Of a stretch of 35,000 nucleotides of DNA, positions 30,426 to 35,000 are shown in pieces. Within the stretch, counting starts at the first letter, position 1; each line of letters opens with the position of its first letter. The position numbers were made by a program, and so were the translations under genes. Source of the DNA: Cryptomeria japonica. Lineage: Eukaryota; Streptophyta; Pinopsida; Cupressales; Cupressaceae. Below the pieces are notes generated by a model. The model made no database searches and had not been told where the DNA came from. It saw nothing but the letters and a program-made list of their open reading frames with translations. Location of the stretch: the NCBI RefSeq assembly GCF_030272615.1, contig NC_081413.1, positions 164,643,080-164,678,079 on the forward strand, in the 5' to 3' direction.

Positions 30426-31087
30426 GAGAATCCTATCACATCCAAGAACATGGATATTTTTTTAAATGTTAAAAATAATTGTCACCCTAAAAGCATGCCA
30501 AATCTAATGGAATTTATTGAGAATTTTGGATTCAATCTCCCAATAAGACCATATGTAATGAGAAATATTCAAGTCTAAAAGATTTGAAAAAAAGTCAAAT
30601 CTAATTTCAATATTAGAATGCATTCATTGTTTTCTAGTGAATCAATCATATGGTTTGTGAATTGTGTTTGCCATGAGTATTTAGAGGTAATAACTATGTT
30701 TACTCATATCTCCCAAGTTTTGGATATTAATAAAAGTGGGTTTTGAAAGTGTTCAAACCCTTGTATTATAGAACAACCTTCAAACAATTAGCACAAGCAC
30801 CATGAGATATTCGACAAGCCAAACAACCCATCAAAATGAATTAGTGAGATACAACTACAACAACCAAAAAGAAGGAAACTACAAGGGCCCCTAGGGTCCA
30901 ACCTAGATGATGCTAGACTCATCCCTATTCAATCTCACACTCTTAATTCTAGTATGAGTTTGGGAGATAGATTTAGGAAGATCTTTGGCGTTTGCAAAAT
31001 GGTCCATTAAATGCTATGATTCAAGTCCTTATAACAAAGTGAAGTGGGAGGGGATTCTTCCAAATAGGGCTCATGTATGTATGTAGT
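30426..31087. other. Non-coding, nothing recognised
   Basis: AT-rich DNA with no convincing frame, repeat or element end on either strand. Confidence 0.45.
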
Positions 31088-31400
31088 ATGAACATTGGAA
31101 TGTCAAGGTAGAGTAGTCAAACATTGAATGACTACCACATGAGTGGGTTGGAGTGGATTCAAAGTTGAAGGCATAACAAATAGAGAGGTCAAAGTAGAAG
31201 GTGGTTGAAACTCACTTATGTGAGCCAATGAGGTAGTCCTAGAGGCCCATCTATGTTTAGTAGGAATATTGGTATGCCAAGGGAAAGTAGTCAAATGTTG
31301 AATGACTACAACATGAGTGGGTTGAAGTGGATTTAAAGTCGCAACAAGTAGAAGGTGGTTGGGACTAATTAATGTGAGCCAATGGGGCAATATGGTAGGA
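31088..31400. repeat. Diverged tandem duplication, ~174-bp period
   Basis: Copy 1 (31088-31257) and copy 2 (31262-31400) share TTGAATGACTAC(C/A)ACATGAG, GTAGAAGGTGGTTG and ATGTGAGCCAATG(A/G)GG. Copy 2 lacks about 30 bases. Confidence 0.85.
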
Positions 31401-31848
31401 TCATCAAAGCCACAACAATTGCATGAGATCCAACAATTTGAGAAGACAACCACCTCTATAGAAAGTCAATGACATGAATAGTTAAGTGGTCATGTTTCCT
31501 AAGTTTATTCGCATAGTTATTTTTAATTTGTCAATGTTAGAATGCACAAATATAGCTCCTTTGAGTAGTTGAATACAAAGACTAACAAAGGTGCAACACA
31601 ACATTAAAAACTTAGAGATAACCATACACCTCGACCAACACTAAACTTTGCAATCTAGATATGACAACATATTATGTCTTATACAAAAGACCAAAGAGGA
31701 GTACACCACTCTATCATCTATCATATATAAAAGTCTCAACTACCAACAACAATCATATGTCACCACATTACTTATTTGCCTTCTTAATAGAAGACATTAT
31801 ATTTTCTCAAAAGATCTCTATATTTAACAAAATCTTGAACCTAGTATT

Positions 31849-32034
31849 TTAGATTAATCCCAATTGAAACAAATGATTTGGTGAAATATCCATATTTGAG
31901 TCACCAATAGGAGAAGGTACAATAACACATTGCATGTCATATAGTCTAGTAATATTCACACCACTATATTTCCTTTTGAAATTATGATCATGTACACAAA
32001 CCATGAAAGAATCATCACATCCACCAAAGGTAGC

Positions 32035-32090
<56 letters not shown>

Positions 32091-32251
32091 AAGAGTCCAC
32101 CATCCTTAGAACAACCATCAACAACATGAGCTCGAGCTAAAGAAGAGGGACCACCTCCATCAAGATTAACAATAGTCTTAGGAAGAACACCACCAAGGTA
32201 GGAGACATTGACACTACTAATAGAATCATGACAACTTCTATTTTCCTCCAT
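31849..32251 (-). other. Unrecognised minus-strand coding-like frame split at a (CAA)n tract
   Basis: From an ATG at 32251 the minus strand reads MEENRSCHDSISSVNVSYLG and LDGGGPSSLARAHVVDGC before running into the trinucleotide repeat. In another frame after the repeat it reads GGCDDSFMVCVHDHNFKRKY to a stop near 31849. The composition is more protein-like than the chance frames nearby, but I know no family. It lies directly against the third LTR, which may have truncated it. Confidence 0.25.
32034..32090. repeat. (CAA)19 microsatellite
   Basis: Nineteen uninterrupted CAA units on the plus strand. Confidence 0.98.
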
Positions 32252-32278
32252 TTTTGAAATAAGATAATTGTAGAACAC

Positions 32279-35000
32279 AAGATGCCACTGAGAGGGGGGG
32301 GTGAATCAGTGGTTTCCAATCTTGACCTTTTTAATCCTAAATGCGAGTACCAGTTAACATATCAAAGACCAAGAAGACATACTGATGAGATAAGGGAAGA
32401 GAACATTAATCAAGCACACACAAGGATACATTACACAACACTGGATATACAAGGAAAACCCAATATGGGAAAAACCTCGGTGAGAAATGTTGCTAGAGTC
32501 TACTGCTCCAATCCAGCCTCAAATAAAACTGAACACAAAGTTTAGGGCACCAACCCAAGGAGCACCAACCACTAACTAGTTATGGGCACCAACACAAAGG
32601 AGCACCAACCCCTGCACCGAGCAGCAACTCAGTGATCTACAATGAATATTATCAAATAAATACAATGGTAATATCCTTGTTACAAATGAGTTTTGTAACT
32701 CACACAAATATCTCTTTACCGGTTCACCTCTACTCTCTTTACCAGTTCACCTCTGCTTTATTCTCTACCGGTTCTCTACTCATCTTCTCTGACTCTTCCT
32801 TTACTCTGTCTCTACCTTGTCTGATTACTTCTCACTATCTCTCTCTGCTCTCTTTTTCTCACCGCAACTTCCTTACCAGTTCAGACTCTGTCGGTTGAAT
32901 GAACTATCAAACCATGTACCTGGTTACCGGTTCTTAGTCCTCTCTGTCTGATTCCCCTTCTGCTCTGCTTTTAACTTGCCCAATCTTCTCTGACACTCAC
33001 ACTACACTGCTTCCCTCTCTATTACCTTCTTACTGGTTCTAAGACTACCAATTTACTTGAACGCTACAATCTTTAGTAGCTTACCAATTATTTTGGCCTC
33101 ACTGGTTTAACCCTCTTTTAAACCCTCTTACCATTTTACCTTCCAACTCTCAGTTACTAAGTTCTTCAACAAGTTACACTCTGTTGATCCACGAGCACAC
33201 TCTACTTCTCCTCTATCTGGTCTGCAACATCAAATCATCTAGAAACATCAATCAACGAAGGTCTTTTCTCTACACATTTATACTTGTGCTTTCTCGCCAA
33301 ACTAAAGAATCAAGTCTTGGCGCACAAGGGTTTGCTTCAACAACTCAATCCGTATCAGATCACGTCGGATCTCTTCTCTGAGATTGTCAACCTGGAACAT
33401 ATCACCCATCACTGCCAATCTTGCTGCTTCCAATACATGTTTGCTAAACTTGGAAAACACGGGCTCTGCTTCTATCAATCACATTAAATGAACCAACAAC
33501 TTCCTTCTCCAGATTGACAAGATGATTAGATATCTTGCTTCGATCAATTCACCAAGAGTCATCCTATGATCTGCTTCAAGCCGCAATCCACTGCAACTCA
33601 TCCGTGATTTTCGCCGACTGCATTAAACGTCAACGCAATCACCAACTAGCTCGTTTATTGACCTCTGCATGTTAGGTTTTCATTGTCAGCATCCACCTTT
33701 GCTCACCGTGTCAGTTTAGGATGAGTCACCGACCAACAACACTCTGTCAATATTTGCCTTATACTATCGGTTCATCTTGCCTTACGATTTACATTAACCG
33801 GTTAACCTTCATGCCATGCACTTCACCATTCTGTCAGTTAGGTAATGATAGCCTAGATTGCTCATGGTTCAGAGTTCATCACTTTACTATGCACATCTCC
33901 GTCTGAAGAGAGTCCTTCAGTTTGTCTCTCTGTCAACTTACCGTTTGCCTTACCTACTTGCATGTTGGACCGATATTCATTCTTCATCACAAAGCACATG
34001 TCAGTCAATTATTAGTGTGCTCTCCGGTTCACCAATCTTGATGGAGTTTCAATCACAAACACATGCCAAAGTTATGAGCATATATTCTGAACCGCAACAT
34101 TTGAATCCTCTTCATTCATCCGTGTTGGTTTCTTGAACACGATTTTCTTCCTATTTACCGGTAATATCCTTGATGAATCCATGCCATCAAATTTCATCTG
34201 TCGCCAATTGTGGTGACACCACTCTCCATCTACATTCTGGTATAACTCTATGTCAGCAATGCTAACCTTTCTTTCTTCTTCATTAGCCCAAACATCATCT
34301 CAACCGGTTTACCAAAGAGGCAAACTCATGACTTCTTATTCTGCCACTTCTGTCCTAGTATCTCGTCATGCCTTCTCTTGATGATCCGGTGCATATCTCT
34401 CTTTTCACACACCAGAGGCATCTTTATGTTTCACTTTGGTCATCTGGTATAGGCCTTCAACCACCCGCCTTTAACTTCTTTGACTGTCTTCTCTTGGTGA
34501 GTTATGATGCATTCCATGCATGTTGGGAGATAAGCTTAGTATTATCACTTATTGATGGGAGTAGATGGATTGATGTACTTAACCTGTCAATACTCACTAG
34601 GAGTGGATCCTTGTAACCTGCTCATTTTGCTTTCGACATTTTGCACTAATATGACTACTGAAATTAAGAAAACATATCTTCAACCTGACATATAACCCGT
34701 TTGAGCACACTCTCTATTAGTCTTCTCTTCATCCTGTGATACCCTCTTTATTCGGTGGGAGTCCTGCTGATAGTCATCAAAATGCATACCGGTTGCCTAC
34801 ACATTCTTCCTTACTCCAACTATGCTTTCTTACTGGTCATATGCTTACTAGTTGGCAACAACATATTGCCAATACATCACTCATCGATTGACATTTCCAT
34901 AATGCTAATTGTTTCTAATGTCAAGTCACCGGTCTCCAAACTTATTCTAAACCGGTTAACTCCAACTTGTAACATACCGATTGACATCAATGACAACACA
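32279..35000 (-). mobile_element. Third LTR of the outer family, inverted, truncated by the window edge
   Basis: The plus strand starts TGTAGAACACAAGATGCCACTG, the reverse complement of the LTR end, and reaches GACATCAATGACAACACA at the right edge, which is the LTR start minus about nine bases. It has 2,722 bases here, about 220 longer than the 3' LTR, partly from extra copies of GCACCAACC (32545-32620). No primer-binding site follows its inner end (next bases on the minus strand are ATTATC). It is therefore a solo LTR or the 3' LTR of a minus-strand element whose body lies to the right. Confidence 0.85.
33276..33282 (-). promoter_or_regulatory. TATA box of the inverted LTR
   Basis: On the minus strand TATAAAT in AGTATAAATGTGTAG context, matching the box at 26613. 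A transcript would run leftward through the (CAA)n region. Confidence 0.5.

Noticed and set aside
31103-31453. Minus-strand frame of 116 codons with an internal repeat
   Set aside because: The protein repeat simply reflects the 174-base DNA duplication.
1-35000. tRNA, rRNA or other structured RNA genes
   Set aside because: None recognised on either strand; the Met-tRNA-like words are retroelement primer sites.

Overview
This window is intergenic, transposon-dominated DNA from a large-genome seed plant. A conifer or other gymnosperm is the best guess. It is AT-rich, no intact host gene could be recognised, and retroelements are stacked inside one another. Two open frames (left edge and 9.7-12.1 kb) resemble multicopy proteins of unknown function that I associate with conifer genomes. 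That resemblance is from memory, not from a search.

Layout. (1) 1-3645, read on the minus strand: the start of a repeat-associated ORF of unknown function, a long leader or LTR-like region, and inside it 12 copies of a dyad-symmetric 30-40 bp block spaced 165-176 bp apart, with mostly dissimilar DNA between them. (2) 3647-4575: a GGGGAC-rich transposon-like fragment with internal tandem duplications. (3) 4640-6745: a wrecked LINE that keeps endonuclease and RNase H fragments but has lost most of its reverse transcriptase. (4) 6746-9689: non-coding DNA with a 50-bp tandem duplication and an (AT)28 tract. (5) 9690-12117: a broken copy of a second unknown conifer-type gene family.

(6) 12337-27509: the main structure, a nest of elements. 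The outer LTR retrotransposon has ~2.5 kb LTRs, an exact 5-bp target duplication (CTTAT), a Met-tRNA-like primer site and a polypurine tract. It carries only a decayed gag with several zinc knuckles and no visible pol, so it looks like a non-autonomous gag-only element. Its 5' LTR was split by a 6.1-kb Copia element (12627-18775, target duplication CAACT/CAACC). Its gag was split by a ~777-bp hairpin-rich insert that contains a perfect 44-bp palindrome. The Copia element has recognisable gag, protease, integrase, RT and RNase H but ten in-frame stops. By eye its LTRs differ less (about 5%) than the outer LTRs (about 10% over the stretch compared), which agrees with the nesting order.

(7) 27515-32278: AT-rich flank with a probable LINE ORF1 tail on the minus strand, small duplications and a (CAA)19 tract. 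(8) 32279-35000: a third LTR of the outer family in inverted orientation, running off the right edge about nine bases short of its expected end.

No active gene system can be claimed. The features most worth follow-up are the evenly spaced hairpin satellite, the gag-only element with its decaying CCGG-rich LTRs, and the palindrome cluster.
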